DNA of 64,000 bases from Deinococcus koreensis (GTDB taxonomy: Bacteria > Deinococcota > Deinococci > Deinococcales > Deinococcaceae), in the NCBI RefSeq assembly GCF_002901445.1, contig NZ_PPPD01000001.1, positions 1 through 64,000 on the forward strand. The letters run 5' to 3'. Both the position numbers and the translations under genes were made by a program. The notes below the pieces were generated by a model, which saw only the letters and a list, made by a program, of their open reading frames with translations, was not told the DNA's origin and made no database searches. Shown here one piece after another: positions 13,158 to 26,401 of this stretch. Every line of letters begins with the position of its first letter. Positions within the stretch are counted from its first letter, which is position 1.

Positions 13158-13205
13158 TGGTGTACCTGCGTTGGTGGTGTACATCGGGGTGACACAGGTA
13201 CACCA
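13158..13205 (+). promoter_or_regulatory. Putative operator array before aceA: inverted and direct GGTGTAC repeats
   Basis: TGGTGTACCTG at 13158-13168 is a perfect 11-bp inverted match to CAGGTACACCA at 13195-13205. Between them a third copy, GTGGTGTACA, lies near 13175-13184. The GTAC centres are about 17 and 19 bp apart. This looks like a multi-site binding region for a regulator of the glyoxylate bypass; the factor is unknown. Confidence 0.5.
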
Positions 13206-13341
13206 GGGTTAAATCCCTATGTCCTGGGTCACAATGACCCCATCAGCCCGACCCGCCGCCCCGAGCGCGGCCCAGCCCCCCTCATCCGCCGGCTTCAGCC
13301 CCAGGATCGAGGACAGCGTTCCGCACCCCAAGGAGCCCGCC

Positions 13342-14706
<1,365 letters not shown>

Positions 14707-14740
14707 AGCCTGAGGTCGGGCGCAACCGCGCCGACGTCCA

Positions 14741-14783
14741 ACGACGACAGGGAGCCTTGTGATGGGCTCCCTGTCGTCGTCTT
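14741..14783 (+). terminator. Terminator after aceA
   Basis: ACGACGACAGGGAGCC at 14741-14756 pairs with GGCTCCCTGTCGTCGT at 14765-14780 to give a 16-bp perfect stem with an 8-nt loop, followed by CTTG. It is one of the strongest hairpins in the window. Confidence 0.85.
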
Positions 14784-15113
14784 GAGACGGATTCGCGGCC
14801 TTCGGGCGGGCTCGCCCGCACCCTGGTCTCCATCCTGGCCGCGACGGGCCCACCTGCTCTCCGCACCTGAGCAACCTTCGACCCTGCCGGCCACTTCCAC
14901 CTTCATCGGTAGACGTGCCATCGTCGTTCGTGGCTTCGCCCAGCCGCCCCGGAACGTGGAGGAGCATTGGACGCTCCGGCAGACTACCTCCACAGTGCGC
15001 TCCGCCCTACCCACCTGGAAGGCGCCGGGGACGGTCCGCCCTCGCCATTTGGGACGGGCTGGTGGTGCCTTGCTACGTCCCCATACCGGGACGTCGGAAC
15101 TGGCTCCATGTTC
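14784..15113. other. Intergenic region between the aceA terminator and cdd
   Basis: This 330-bp stretch separates two convergent genes. Short open frames exist on both strands but lack a start signal and family-like sequence. I see no structure worth naming. Confidence 0.4.
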
Positions 15114-15551
15114 CTACCCCGGCAGCTTGCCGTCGTCGCGCTGCTCCAGCCGGAAGCCGTGGGGCAGGAAATCCTTCACGTAGCCGCTAACCACGTCGCC
15201 GTGCTGGTTCACGCAGACCACGCGGGCGTCCGGCGCGAACTCGAAGAGCACCTGTCGGCAGGCGCCGCAGGGACTGGCGGGCGGGGTCGCCTCGGAATAC
15301 ACCACGACGTCCGTGAACTCCCGCGCGCCGGCGGTCGCCATGGCCTGCACGGCGCTCTGCTCGGCGCAGCGTCCCAGGCCGTAGCTGGCGTTCTCCACGT
15401 TCACGCCCGCGAAGACCTGGCCGTCCGGGGTCCGCAGGGCGGCGCCCACCCGGAAGCGGCTGTAGGGAGCATAGGCGCGGGCAAAGGCGGCCTTCGCCTG
15501 CGCCAGCAGTTCCGGATCCGGGCTCACGTCCAGGGCGTTGGGCTTACTCAC
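15114..15551 (-). CDS. cdd: Cytidine deaminase
   Basis: Cytidine deaminase converts cytidine and deoxycytidine to uridine forms in pyrimidine salvage. The 145-aa protein has the zinc and catalytic motifs RCAEQSA (Cys-Ala-Glu) and PCGACRQV, which is the homotetrameric class with three zinc cysteines. The GTG at 15551 is chosen because AGGAGG lies 6 nt upstream and the start overlaps the TAA of the upstream transporter gene; an ATG at 15584 would extend further into that gene. It is probably translated from the same mRNA as the CNNM protein. Confidence 0.92.
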   Translation of the reverse strand: MSKPNALDVSPDPELLAQAKAAFARAYAPYSRFRVGAALRTPDGQVFAGVNVENASYGLGRCAEQSAVQAMATAGAREFTDVVVYSEATPPASPCGACRQVLFEFAPDARVVCVNQHGDVVSGYVKDFLPHGFRLEQRDDGKLPG

Positions 15552-16884
15552 TGGCGGCCTCCTGGGGCTCGTGGAACTGGTCATTGGTCGAGAAGCGCTC
15601 CACCAGCACCCGCGTCACGCGGCGCTGGTCGGCGGCCTCGACGGTGAAGGCCCAGCCGTTGTGGTTGAAGGTGCGCCCGACCTCCGGGATGTCGCCGAAA
15701 TGGCTGGTCATGAAGCCCGAGAGGGTGTCGAACTCGCCCTCGCCGTCCTCCAGATTGCTGCCCAGGCGCTCCTCGGCCTCGTGAACCGTCAGGCTGGCGT
15801 CCATCAGGTAGCGGCCCTCGCCGAGTACCTCGATCTGGGGCACCTCCTCCTCGTCGGTCTCGTCGTAGATCTCACCGACGATCTCCTCGAGGGCGTCTTC
15901 CAGCGTGACCAGCCCGGTGGTGCCGCCGAACTCGTCCACGACGATGCTCAGGTGGCTCTTCTTCTCGCGCATCTTGGCCAGCAGATCCTTGATCTTCATG
16001 CCTTCGGGCACGAAGAACACCGGCCGCATCAGGTCGGCGATGGTCGTGTGGTCGAGCGCGTCCAGATGGGCCAGCACGTCGCTGGTATGCGCGATGCCCA
16101 CGATGTTGTCGGCGGAGTCCTGAAAGACCGGCACGCGGGAATAGGCGTGCTCGGTGTTCAGCTCCAGCAGCCGCCGCAGCGGCGAGGCGCCGTCCACCAC
16201 GATCATGTCCATGCGCGGGGTCATGATCTCGCGCACGGTGGTGTCCGAGAGGTCGAAGACGTTGTACACGAGTTCCTTCTCGGAGTCCTCCAGCACGCCT
16301 TCCTGGCTGGACGCCGAGACGATCATGCGGATTTCCTCTTCGGAATAGGCCGTGTGGTGCCCGGCCACCGCCTTGAGGCCGAATAGCCGCAGCACGATGC
16401 CGCCCAGCGCATTGAGCCCCAGGATCATCGGCCGGAAGATGGCCGTGAAGGCGATCAGCGGCCGCACCAGCGACATCGAGAGCTGTTCGCTGCGCTGCAG
16501 CGCGGCCGATTTGGGCACCAGCTCGCCCAGCACGATATGGAAGGTGGTCGCAAGCACGAAGGCCAGCGTGAACGACACCGGGCTCAGGTAGGCCCGGGGC
16601 AGCCCCGCGCTCACGAACAGCGGCTCGACCAAGTGGGCGATGGCCGGCTCCGAGACGAAGCCGATCAGCAGGCTCATCATGGACACGCCGAGCTGGACGG
16701 CCGCGATGTAGAGGTCGAGGCGGCCCAGCACCCGCTGGACGGCCAGGGCGGTCTTGTTGCCTTCCTCGACCAGCTGGTCGATGCGGGTTCGCCGCACGCT
16801 GACCAGCGCGTATTCCACCGCCACGAAGTAGCCGTTGAGCAGCACCAGCACGAGCAGGGCGACGATTCCTAGATAGTCATTCAT
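15544..16884 (-). CDS. CNNM/CorC-family transporter with CBS pair (hemolysin-like)
   Basis: The protein has an N-terminal DUF21 (CNNM) domain with about four membrane helices, a cytoplasmic CBS pair (residues about 205-320, including EIMTPRMDM and DLMRPVFFV), and a C-terminal CorC_HlyC domain. Members move or sense Mg2+ or other divalent cations. The ATG at 16884 puts the first helix at the N-terminus; the frame stays open to 16992, but that extension is polar and unlike the family. The mRNA leader is long (about 180 nt) and structured. cdd follows with a small overlap. Confidence 0.88.
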   Translation of the reverse strand: MNDYLGIVALLVLVLLNGYFVAVEYALVSVRRTRIDQLVEEGNKTALAVQRVLGRLDLYIAAVQLGVSMMSLLIGFVSEPAIAHLVEPLFVSAGLPRAYLSPVSFTLAFVLATTFHIVLGELVPKSAALQRSEQLSMSLVRPLIAFTAIFRPMILGLNALGGIVLRLFGLKAVAGHHTAYSEEEIRMIVSASSQEGVLEDSEKELVYNVFDLSDTTVREIMTPRMDMIVVDGASPLRRLLELNTEHAYSRVPVFQDSADNIVGIAHTSDVLAHLDALDHTTIADLMRPVFFVPEGMKIKDLLAKMREKKSHLSIVVDEFGGTTGLVTLEDALEEIVGEIYDETDEEEVPQIEVLGEGRYLMDASLTVHEAEERLGSNLEDGEGEFDTLSGFMTSHFGDIPEVGRTFNHNGWAFTVEAADQRRVTRVLVERFSTNDQFHEPQEAASE

Positions 16885-17473
16885 GTATGGGCGCGCTCCA
16901 GTATCCGCGCCCCGGTCATCCGCTTGGCACATGCTGCCCGCCAACCAGCCAGGAGGCTGGGGCGTCGGTTTCCGGTCGATGGTGCTGGCCACAGCGAAAA
17001 CGCCGCCCTCAGGCGGTGTTCACCGGGCGTTTTTTGAGAGCCAGAACTAGGAGGCTCCATAGCAGAAAAGAGTGTAACACGCCCCGGGGGCCGGCATGGG
17101 GGCACCTCCATCAATGTCCAGGCGACTGCACAGCTCTGCTTGGCCGCCTTTCGAAGCCGCCGGTCTGGAGCACCTACCCTCAAGACGACTGAGGTGCAAT
17201 CAGACACATCCACTCTAGGGCGGAGGAAGAGCCACAAGGGCGCGACTTCCTCAGCTCCCTTTGACCCGGAAAGCCCGTAGAGAGGCGAGCAGACTGGCCG
17301 GCTTGGCCCTGCAGGAACGGGGTCGCCTTCCGCCCAGGCGTCAAAGGCAGACCATGCGGCAGTGCGGTTGCCCGGCTTCCAGCATCGGCGCCCGGGGGTC
17401 TCCGCTCGCCTGAAGGCAGGTCAGGCGCTACCGTACAGGCCACCGAGTTCAGATCTTCCCAGGAGGCACCCCC
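16885..17473. other. Divergent intergenic region with a structured leader for the CNNM gene
   Basis: The 589-bp gap has no credible ORF. On the minus strand TACACT at 17071-17076 could start a transcript near 17064, leaving a leader of about 180 nt before the CNNM ATG. In it, AAAACGCC at 16997-17004 pairs with GGCGTTTT at 17026-17033 and encloses two mini-hairpins (GCC-CTCA-GGC and GGTG-TT-CACC), a compact three-way junction. It matches no riboswitch class I know. The part next to 17474 holds the plus-strand promoter, which I cannot place. Confidence 0.4.
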
Positions 17474-18481
17474 ATGACCAGCGCCGAACTGCCCCAGACC
17501 TTCCAGGCCCTGAGGGCCATCCGCGAAGGCGAGACCTTCCGCACCGAACTCCAGACCCTGCCCACCGCGAGTCTGCCGGAGGGCGACACCCTGATCCGGG
17601 TCACGCACTCCAGCCTGAACTACAAAGATGGCCTGGCCGTCTCCGGGAAACCGGGCGTCCTGCGCTCCACGCCCATGACCCCCGGCATCGATCTGGCGGG
17701 CACGGTGCTGGAGGATCAGACCGGCCGCCTGCCGACCGGCGAGGCCGTGATCCTGACCGGCTGGGGCATCGGCGAGCGGCAGGACGGCGGCTACGCCACC
17801 CTGGCGCGGGTGCGTTCGGAGTGGCTGGTGCGCAGCCCCGCCGGTACCGATGCCCGCTGGGCCATGAGCGTGGGCACCGCCGGCTTCACGGCCATGCTGG
17901 CGGTGATGGGCCTGGAGGAGCACGGCCTGACGCCCGGCAGCGGCGAGGTGCTGGTCACCGGGGCCGCCGGGGGCGTGGGCAGCGCGGCGATCGCGCTGCT
18001 GGCCGCCGCCGGTCACAGCGTGACGGCCAGCACCGGCCGCGCAGAGGAGGAGCCCTACCTGACGGCCCTGGGCGCCACCACGGTGATCCCGCGGGGCGAC
18101 TTGCCCGCCCTCCGGCGACCGCTGGAAAAGGAGCGCTGGGCCGGGGTGGTGGACACCGTGGGCGGCGAGACCCTGGCCGGGGCCTACGCCTCGACCCGGC
18201 TGCACGGCAGTCTGGCGGTCTGCGGGCTGGCGGGCGGCAGCGACCTGAAGGCCAGCGTGTTCCCCCTCATCCTGCGCGGGGTCAACCTGCTGGGTATCGA
18301 CTCCGTGAGCTGCCCTACCCCCCGCCGCGAGGCCGCCTGGCAGCGTCTGGCCCGCGACCTGCCGATGTCCAGGCTGGAGGCCATGACCCAGGTGCGCGGA
18401 CTGAGCGAGGTGCCCGCGCTGGCAGAGCAGATCCTGGCCGGTCAGGTGCGCGGGCGAACGGTGATCGACGTCCAGCGCTGA
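17474..18481 (+). CDS. Medium-chain NADPH-dependent reductase, YhdH/AcuI acrylyl-CoA reductase-like
   Basis: The 335-aa protein is a zinc-independent medium-chain dehydrogenase/reductase of the YhdH/YhfP quinone-oxidoreductase subfamily. It has SLNYKDGLA near residue 50, TPGIDLAGTV near 75 and a Rossmann motif VTGAAGGVGS near 160. AcuI members reduce acryloyl-CoA to propionyl-CoA; others act on enones. The start is supported by CCCAGGAGG about 7 nt upstream. It stands alone and ends 20 nt from the convergent subtilase gene. Confidence 0.85.
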   Translation: MTSAELPQTFQALRAIREGETFRTELQTLPTASLPEGDTLIRVTHSSLNYKDGLAVSGKPGVLRSTPMTPGIDLAGTVLEDQTGRLPTGEAVILTGWGIGERQDGGYATLARVRSEWLVRSPAGTDARWAMSVGTAGFTAMLAVMGLEEHGLTPGSGEVLVTGAAGGVGSAAIALLAAAGHSVTASTGRAEEEPYLTALGATTVIPRGDLPALRRPLEKERWAGVVDTVGGETLAGAYASTRLHGSLAVCGLAGGSDLKASVFPLILRGVNLLGIDSVSCPTPRREAAWQRLARDLPMSRLEAMTQVRGLSEVPALAEQILAGQVRGRTVIDVQR

Positions 18482-18500
18482 GGGCCGCGCCCTCCGGCGC

Positions 18501-20651
18501 TCAGCGAGGCTGCACCGTCAGGTCGCCCAGATCGCCGACGGGGGTCGCTGGCCCCAGCACCGCCTCCTTCTCGATCCCCGGCTCCCCAGCCTCGCCGAAG
18601 ACCCCGTTGGCGTTCAGGTCGCGCCCGGCGACCGCCCGGTAGCTCCCGTCGCCCAGGAAGGCCCGGAAGGAGCCCTGGGCGTCCAGCGGGGGCTGGAAGC
18701 TCCGCCCACGGGCGTCCTGCAGGCGCAGGCCCAGCGTGTCGCTCACGGCCGGCGCCCCCAGCGCGGCGGCGGCATTGATCATGCCGAAGCCGAAGGCCTC
18801 GTCGCGGCCAGCGGCCCCGAGATCCGTGGCGGTGGCCACCAGGCGGGCCAGGGTGCCCGGCGCGTCCGTGGTCACGCCCTTGCTGAGCAGCAGCGCGGCC
18901 AGCGCCGAGACCTGCGGGGCGGCCTGACTGGTGCCGGACTCGACCTCGTAGTTGGGACGATCCTGCACGTAGTCCCACCCGGTCGAGATCACGGCGTCCA
19001 GGAAGCGCTCCGGGCTGCCGTCGCCCTGCGGATCCCAGGACATCCCGTTGTAGGTGGTGGGTTCCTGGAAGGGATCCGTGCCGCCCGGAGCGCTGAGCTG
19101 CACGGCCGGGTAGGCGCTGCTGTACACCGCCCGGCGGGGCGCGCTGGCGCCCGACAGGGTCACGCTGCCCACGGCCACCGCCGCCGGGCAGGCCGCCGGG
19201 TAATACGGCGCGCTGCCGTAGCCGTTGCCGGCGGCCACGACCACCAGCGCGCCGGCCTGCGAGGCTGCCAGCACGGCGTCGCACATGGGCTGCGCGGTCG
19301 CGGCGTCGATCTCGCCCCCCAGACTCAGGTTGATGACCTGGGCCGGATGTGGACTGGTGATGGTCACGCCGTCCAGCGTCACGGACAGCCCCGCCGCGTA
19401 GCGCAGCGCGGTGACGACCTGGGCCACGTCGGTCTCCCCCTGGGCGTCGATGGCGCGGATCGGGAGCACCTTCACGGCGGCGCTGGAGACCGCGCCCACC
19501 ACCCCGCTGCGGGAGCAGCCGGCGCAGCTCTCGCCGTTGTCGCCCCAGCGCGCGGCGATGATCCCGGTGACGTGGGTGCCGTGGCTGCCCAGCGTGCGGC
19601 CCGGCGTGCGCGGATCGGTCGGATCGCGGTCGGGGCCGTCGCCGTCGCCGTTGTCGGTCGCCTGGGCGCTGTTCAGGAAGGTCGGCAGCACGTCCAGCGC
19701 GCCCTCGCTGGGCCCCCATAGCCGGCCCGCCAGATCCGGATGGTCGAAGCGCACGCCGCTGTCGATCACCGCGACCGTAACCGGGCGGGTGTAGGCACCG
19801 GCCTCCATGTCCCGCCACACCGCCCCATAGCCGAGCAGCCGCAGGGGCCACTGCAGGGGCGCGTATTGGTCGGCCGGTTCTACTGGTCGAGCCAAAGGCC
19901 GGATCGGCCGTTCAGAGGCCGCCTGGGTTCGCAGCACCGCGTTCGGCACGGCGGATTCCACCGCCGGGTCGGCCCGCAGGACACTCAGCGCGGCCGCCAC
20001 ATCCGAGACCTGCAGCGCCGCGCTGCGCTCCGACAGGGCCTGCACCCGGCGCACGCCCACGCCCGCCGCCTGCAGCCGGGTGATCCCCCGCTGGGCCGCG
20101 AGAGGGCCGTGCGCGGTCTGGGCCGTCAGCCCGGCGGCCGTGGGCGCTTGGGCGCGGTACTTCACGATGACCCCGTGGGCCGGGGCGTCCGCCCTGACTG
20201 CCGGACGCTGGGGTGGCTGCAGATCCTGCCCCAGCACGGTCACCGGCTCCACGATTCGTCCGCGCAGCTCGAACTGATCCGCCTTCACCGTCCAGACCGC
20301 CCGGCCCGAGCGCGCCGCCGCGCCCGTGCCCGATGTCCAGCTCAGGGCCAGTTTCCCGCTCAGGGTCGCCTGGTCGGCGGCCAGCGGCGTGTTCCCGGTT
20401 CGGTCGGCCGTGACCGTGAAGCGCACGTTCCCGGAGCCCGAGGCCGGGGCCACGGTCAGCCACGCGGGCTTCTCCTCGACCTTCCACGAGCCGGTGAAGC
20501 TCTGGGTGACCTGCTGGCTCTGCGCGTGGCCCAGCGACAGGGTGGCCTCGCCCAGCCGGTTCGGCGTCAGGAGCTGGTCGCAGGCGGTGGACAGCAGGCC
20601 GCAGAGCAGGGCACTGAAGCAGAGGGGGGCACGCCACATGGGCGTCAGCAT
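18501..20651 (-). CDS. Subtilisin-like serine peptidase lipoprotein (S8) with BACON-like domain
   Basis: The precursor has a short hydrophobic signal ending in LLSTAC, a lipobox, so it is probably anchored on the outer face of a membrane. A BACON-like beta domain follows (WLTVAPASGSG), then an inhibitor-like propeptide region, then the S8 domain. The triad is Asp in VIDSGVRFDHPDL, His in GSHGTHVTG and Ser in SGTSQAAP, with the oxyanion Asn in VVAAGNGYG. The C-terminus has a small beta domain with DLNANGVFGEAGEPG, like calcium-binding or collagen-B repeats. The start is uncertain: ATG 20651 or ATG 20639 both fit the signal peptide. Confidence 0.9.
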   Translation of the reverse strand: MLTPMWRAPLCFSALLCGLLSTACDQLLTPNRLGEATLSLGHAQSQQVTQSFTGSWKVEEKPAWLTVAPASGSGNVRFTVTADRTGNTPLAADQATLSGKLALSWTSGTGAAARSGRAVWTVKADQFELRGRIVEPVTVLGQDLQPPQRPAVRADAPAHGVIVKYRAQAPTAAGLTAQTAHGPLAAQRGITRLQAAGVGVRRVQALSERSAALQVSDVAAALSVLRADPAVESAVPNAVLRTQAASERPIRPLARPVEPADQYAPLQWPLRLLGYGAVWRDMEAGAYTRPVTVAVIDSGVRFDHPDLAGRLWGPSEGALDVLPTFLNSAQATDNGDGDGPDRDPTDPRTPGRTLGSHGTHVTGIIAARWGDNGESCAGCSRSGVVGAVSSAAVKVLPIRAIDAQGETDVAQVVTALRYAAGLSVTLDGVTITSPHPAQVINLSLGGEIDAATAQPMCDAVLAASQAGALVVVAAGNGYGSAPYYPAACPAAVAVGSVTLSGASAPRRAVYSSAYPAVQLSAPGGTDPFQEPTTYNGMSWDPQGDGSPERFLDAVISTGWDYVQDRPNYEVESGTSQAAPQVSALAALLLSKGVTTDAPGTLARLVATATDLGAAGRDEAFGFGMINAAAALGAPAVSDTLGLRLQDARGRSFQPPLDAQGSFRAFLGDGSYRAVAGRDLNANGVFGEAGEPGIEKEAVLGPATPVGDLGDLTVQPR

Positions 20652-20774
20652 GGCGTATTCCAGCTGACCGGACATGAAGCTCCGGCGGGGGGGGATGCCC
20701 CCGCCTCCCGCCAGCCCCCGTGAACCTTCCCGGGCGTGGCAGCCGCCGTCACCCACTGTCAGAATGGACGTCTG

Positions 20775-21290
<516 letters not shown>

Positions 21291-21295
21291 ATCGG

Positions 21296-21363
21296 CCGGA
21301 CTCCGGCCCCATCCCGTCTGTCCGGGATTCAATCGGAAGACTGAAGTCCAATGGTGCGGACAC
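21296..21363 (-). repeat. Decayed relative of the 78-bp inverted-repeat element at 45865
   Basis: The stretch beginning GGACTCCGGCCCCATCCCGT at 21298 and continuing through GGATTCAATCGGA matches the reverse complement of the 45865-45942 element with a few substitutions and a shortened interior. The far end (TCCAATGGTGCGGAC) is only weakly conserved. Confidence 0.55.
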
Positions 21364-21448
21364 TTTCATAACACGATGATTTGGGAAGTAGAGTTCCGCC
21401 GTCTGGGACGCTCTGCCTGTTCACCCCTCCGTTGCACAGCTCTGAGAG

Positions 21449-21477
21449 CCCCAACCTCCCTCACCAAGGGGGAGGGG
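21449..21477. repeat. Purine/pyrimidine-rich hairpin
   Basis: CCTCCC at 21455-21460 pairs with GGGAGG at 21470-21475 across the sequence TCACCAAGG, flanked by CCCCAA and GG. Similar GGGAGGTTGGGG-type repeats are scattered in many high-GC genomes. It may also help termination between the converging genes. Confidence 0.4.
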
Positions 21478-21676
21478 CAACAACGGCGTGTCCATCGCCA
21501 GAGGAGCACCCCGATTTGGAAAGGGTCCGCACCATTGCTGAAGACACGGATTCTGGGGGTGGACGACCCTCCGGTACCCTCCCGTACGCACTGCGCTCCA
21601 TTCCGGAACATCCAGGAAAGCACCGGATGTTCCTCCATACCGCACAGCACGTACTTTTTGCTCCTCCCTCCGGTCG

Positions 21677-21708
21677 GGTGGGATCGCTAAAACTTTAGCG
21701 ATCCCACC
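21677..21708. repeat. 32-bp palindrome with 15-bp perfect arms
   Basis: GGTGGGATCGCTAAA at 21677-21691 is an exact inverted match to TTTAGCGATCCCACC at 21694-21708, separated by only 2 nt. There is no T-tract on either strand, so it is not an ordinary terminator. Confidence 0.8.
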
Positions 21709-21752
21709 GCAATTGGTACCGGGTAGTCGGGAACAAGACGGAATCCGGTCGA

Positions 21753-22553
<801 letters not shown>

Positions 22554-22572
22554 GGCGCCAGAGTAGCGTGCG

Positions 22573-22578
22573 TATACT
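22573..22578 (+). promoter_or_regulatory. -10 box TATACT of the GAF-HD gene
   Basis: TATACT is followed by 8 nt and the ATG at 22587. On the other strand TACTCT at 22560-22565 serves the divergent cysteine-cluster gene, so two leaderless promoters lie back to back within 20 bp. Confidence 0.55.
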
Positions 22579-22586
22579 GTCGGAAA

Positions 22587-23612
22587 ATGTTCCGCCGACC
22601 CCGCCCTCAGCCCCCGACTCCTCCCGGCGCCGACTCCCGGGCCGGTGCCGACGCCCGCTTCGGCGCCGGAGCCTCCGGCGACGTCGTGCGGGTGCTGGGC
22701 GAGCTGCTGGCGCGGCCCACCCAGGAGGGCATTCTGGAAGCCGCGCTGGCACACGCGGCGGGGCTGCTGGGCGGCCGGGTCGCCGGCTTCGCCATCCTGC
22801 GGCGCGGCCAGGACCGGGTCTGGGCCGTCCACAACTACTCCAGGGCGCTGATCGGCACCCCCCTCTCCGGCCCCTGGGCCTCGCTGCGAACCCGCGTCCT
22901 CTCGGACGGCGCCCGCGAACTCTACGACCTCAACCCGCCCGAGATCCAGGCGATCCTGACGGAATGCGGGATGCAGGCGGTGACCGTTTCGCTGGTCGTG
23001 CCCATCAGCGACCGGGGCCGCTACCTGGGGGCGCTGGTGCTCGACCGCGAGACCCCGGAGGGCATCGCGCCGGGCGCCCAGGAGGCGGTCTCCAAATGGA
23101 CGGCGGCCATCGCCCCGCTGCTGGGCATCCTGGACAACCGCGAGGACTGGAAGCACGCCGCCCGGCAGATCACCGGCGCGCTGGTGGAGGCCGTGGAGAG
23201 CCGCGAGTTCGACGCCCTGGGGCATTCCCAGGCGGTCGCCGACATCAGCCTGAAGCTGGGCGCCCTGGTGGGCCTGGCCGACCGCGAGCTGGACGAGCTG
23301 TGGTACGCGGCGATCCTGCACGACATCGGCAAGATCCACGGCGAGTCCGGGCACGCCCAGGTGGGGGCCAACTTCCTGCACGGCGTCGGCCATCTCACGG
23401 AGGCCCAGCGCGCCATCCGCCACCACCACGAGCGCTGGGACGGCCAGGGCGAGCCCGAGAAGCTGACCGGCGAGGACATCCCGCTGTACGCCCGTATCCT
23501 GGCGGTCGCCAACGCCTACGTCCGGCTGGGCGACGCCCACCTGGTGCGGGCGCAGGCCGGGCGCGCGCTCGATCAACGGATCGTGGCCCTGCTGGAGAAG
23601 TTGCCGACGTGA
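22587..23612 (+). CDS. GAF domain plus HD-GYP-like phosphohydrolase domain protein
   Basis: The 341-aa protein has a GAF-like sensor domain (residues about 30-185) and a C-terminal HD domain with [10 protein letters not shown] near residue 253 and [12 protein letters not shown] near 283. This is the HD-GYP arrangement that hydrolyses cyclic di-GMP, but the diagnostic GYP is GEP here and the usual DVYDAL is VANAYV. It may therefore have lost or changed substrate. The leaderless TATACT promoter fixes ATG 22587; the longer open frame upstream is antisense to the neighbouring gene. The APH-like gene follows after 40 nt. Confidence 0.82.
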   Translation: MFRRPRPQPPTPPGADSRAGADARFGAGASGDVVRVLGELLARPTQEGILEAALAHAAGLLGGRVAGFAILRRGQDRVWAVHNYSRALIGTPLSGPWASLRTRVLSDGARELYDLNPPEIQAILTECGMQAVTVSLVVPISDRGRYLGALVLDRETPEGIAPGAQEAVSKWTAAIAPLLGILDNREDWKHAARQITGALVEAVESREFDALGHSQAVADISLKLGALVGLADRELDELWYAAILHDIGKIHGESGHAQVGANFLHGVGHLTEAQRAIRHHHERWDGQGEPEKLTGEDIPLYARILAVANAYVRLGDAHLVRAQAGRALDQRIVALLEKLPT

Positions 23613-23652
23613 CGCTCTGCCCTCCCCGGTCGGCCCCGGCCCGGGGCGCACC

Positions 23653-24501
23653 GTGACCCGGCCCCCCGCCCGCAGCGCCTCCGCCGACCTCCGCTTCCCG
23701 GAGCTGGAGGCGCGCTTCGGATCGCTCACGCCCATGGACTCCGGGATGCAGAGCCGGGTCTACGGCGCCCGGGACGGCGAGGTGGTGGTCAAGGTCTACC
23801 GCAACCAGCGCGGAGACCACCGCCTGGAGGCCGCGAACATGCGCCGCGCCGGCATGGGAGAGTGGGTGCTGGACGTGGTGGAGGCCGACGGCATCGAGGC
23901 CCTGGTGATGCGCCGCTTCCCCGGTCAGCCGCTGCGGCCCCAGGACGTGCCCCGCGCCCTGCCGCGCCTGCGCGAGATCGTGCGGACGCTGCATGCCCGC
24001 CCCCAGGGCCCCCCCACCCCGCAGGTCAATCTGGGCAAGGTGGCCGAGCGGTTGCGCCGCTTCCGCAGCGCCCTGGCCGCCTCCCCGCTGGACGACCTGT
24101 TCGAGGCGGTCGAGCGCCCGCTGGAGGAGGGCCTGCTGGCCCACCCGGCCTCGTTTTGCCACCTCGACATGTGGCACGACAACATCCTGATCTCGCCCGC
24201 CGGGGACGTGCTGCTGATCGACTGGACGAAGGCCGGCGAGGACGACCCTCTGCGCGACCTGGCCCTGCTCAAGACCGGCACGCTGGACCTGCTGCCCCCC
24301 GACGAGAGCCTGCAGGCCGCGCTGTCCTTCCTGCCCGACACCGAGGCGCCCACCCTGGCGCGCTACCGGGCCTACATCGCCATGACCACCCTGCACGACC
24401 TGTACTGGTTCCTGATGAACGAGCCCTACGAATTCGGGGCCCAGCGCAGCCGCAAACTGCCGCGCGCCCGCCACGTGCTGGCCCGGCTGCCCGAACGCTG
24501 A
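23653..24501 (+). CDS. APH-family phosphotransferase (choline/aminoglycoside kinase-like)
   Basis: The 282-aa protein has the APH kinase core: VVVKVYRN near residue 46 (ATP-binding Lys), the catalytic Brenner motif HLDMWHDN near 173 and the metal-binding D-W of LLIDWTKAG near 191. Such enzymes phosphorylate small molecules such as sugars, amino alcohols or antibiotics; the substrate is not evident. The start is GTG. It is sandwiched between the GAF-HD gene and upp in the same direction. Confidence 0.82.
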   Translation: MTRPPARSASADLRFPELEARFGSLTPMDSGMQSRVYGARDGEVVVKVYRNQRGDHRLEAANMRRAGMGEWVLDVVEADGIEALVMRRFPGQPLRPQDVPRALPRLREIVRTLHARPQGPPTPQVNLGKVAERLRRFRSALAASPLDDLFEAVERPLEEGLLAHPASFCHLDMWHDNILISPAGDVLLIDWTKAGEDDPLRDLALLKTGTLDLLPPDESLQAALSFLPDTEAPTLARYRAYIAMTTLHDLYWFLMNEPYEFGAQRSRKLPRARHVLARLPER

Positions 24502-24520
24502 GCGAAGCCGACTCGGGCGT

Positions 24521-24526
24521 TACCAT
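24521..24526 (+). promoter_or_regulatory. -10 box TACCAT deciding the upp start
   Basis: TACCAT is followed by 6 nt and ATG 24533. The alternative GTG 24527 would sit directly on the promoter, so ATG 24533 is preferred. Confidence 0.5.
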
Positions 24527-24532
24527 GTGAGC

Positions 24533-25156
<624 letters not shown>

Positions 25157-25237
25157 GCCGCCGCCTGAGGCCCGGCCCCTCCCTGCGACTTCCGGACGAC
25201 CCCTCCTGGCCGGCGAGCCTTTAGAATCCCGTCAGCT

Positions 25238-26397
<1,160 letters not shown>

Positions 26398-26401
<4 letters not shown>

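Larger units (their letters stand above)
21291..21752. other. Convergent intergenic region rich in inverted repeats
   Basis: This 462-bp gap between two converging genes has no credible ORF. It contains a decayed copy of the 78-bp terminal-inverted-repeat element, a CCTCCC/GGGAGG hairpin and a 32-bp palindrome, all listed separately. It looks like a collecting site for small mobile or palindromic sequences. Confidence 0.5.

Noticed and set aside
14782..15183. 133-codon open frame after the aceA terminator
   Set aside because: It lacks a start signal, runs into cdd antisense and has no recognisable sequence.
21366..21690. Short open frames in the gap after the DUF2227 gene
   Set aside because: They overlap each other on both strands, cross the inverted repeats and have no start signals.
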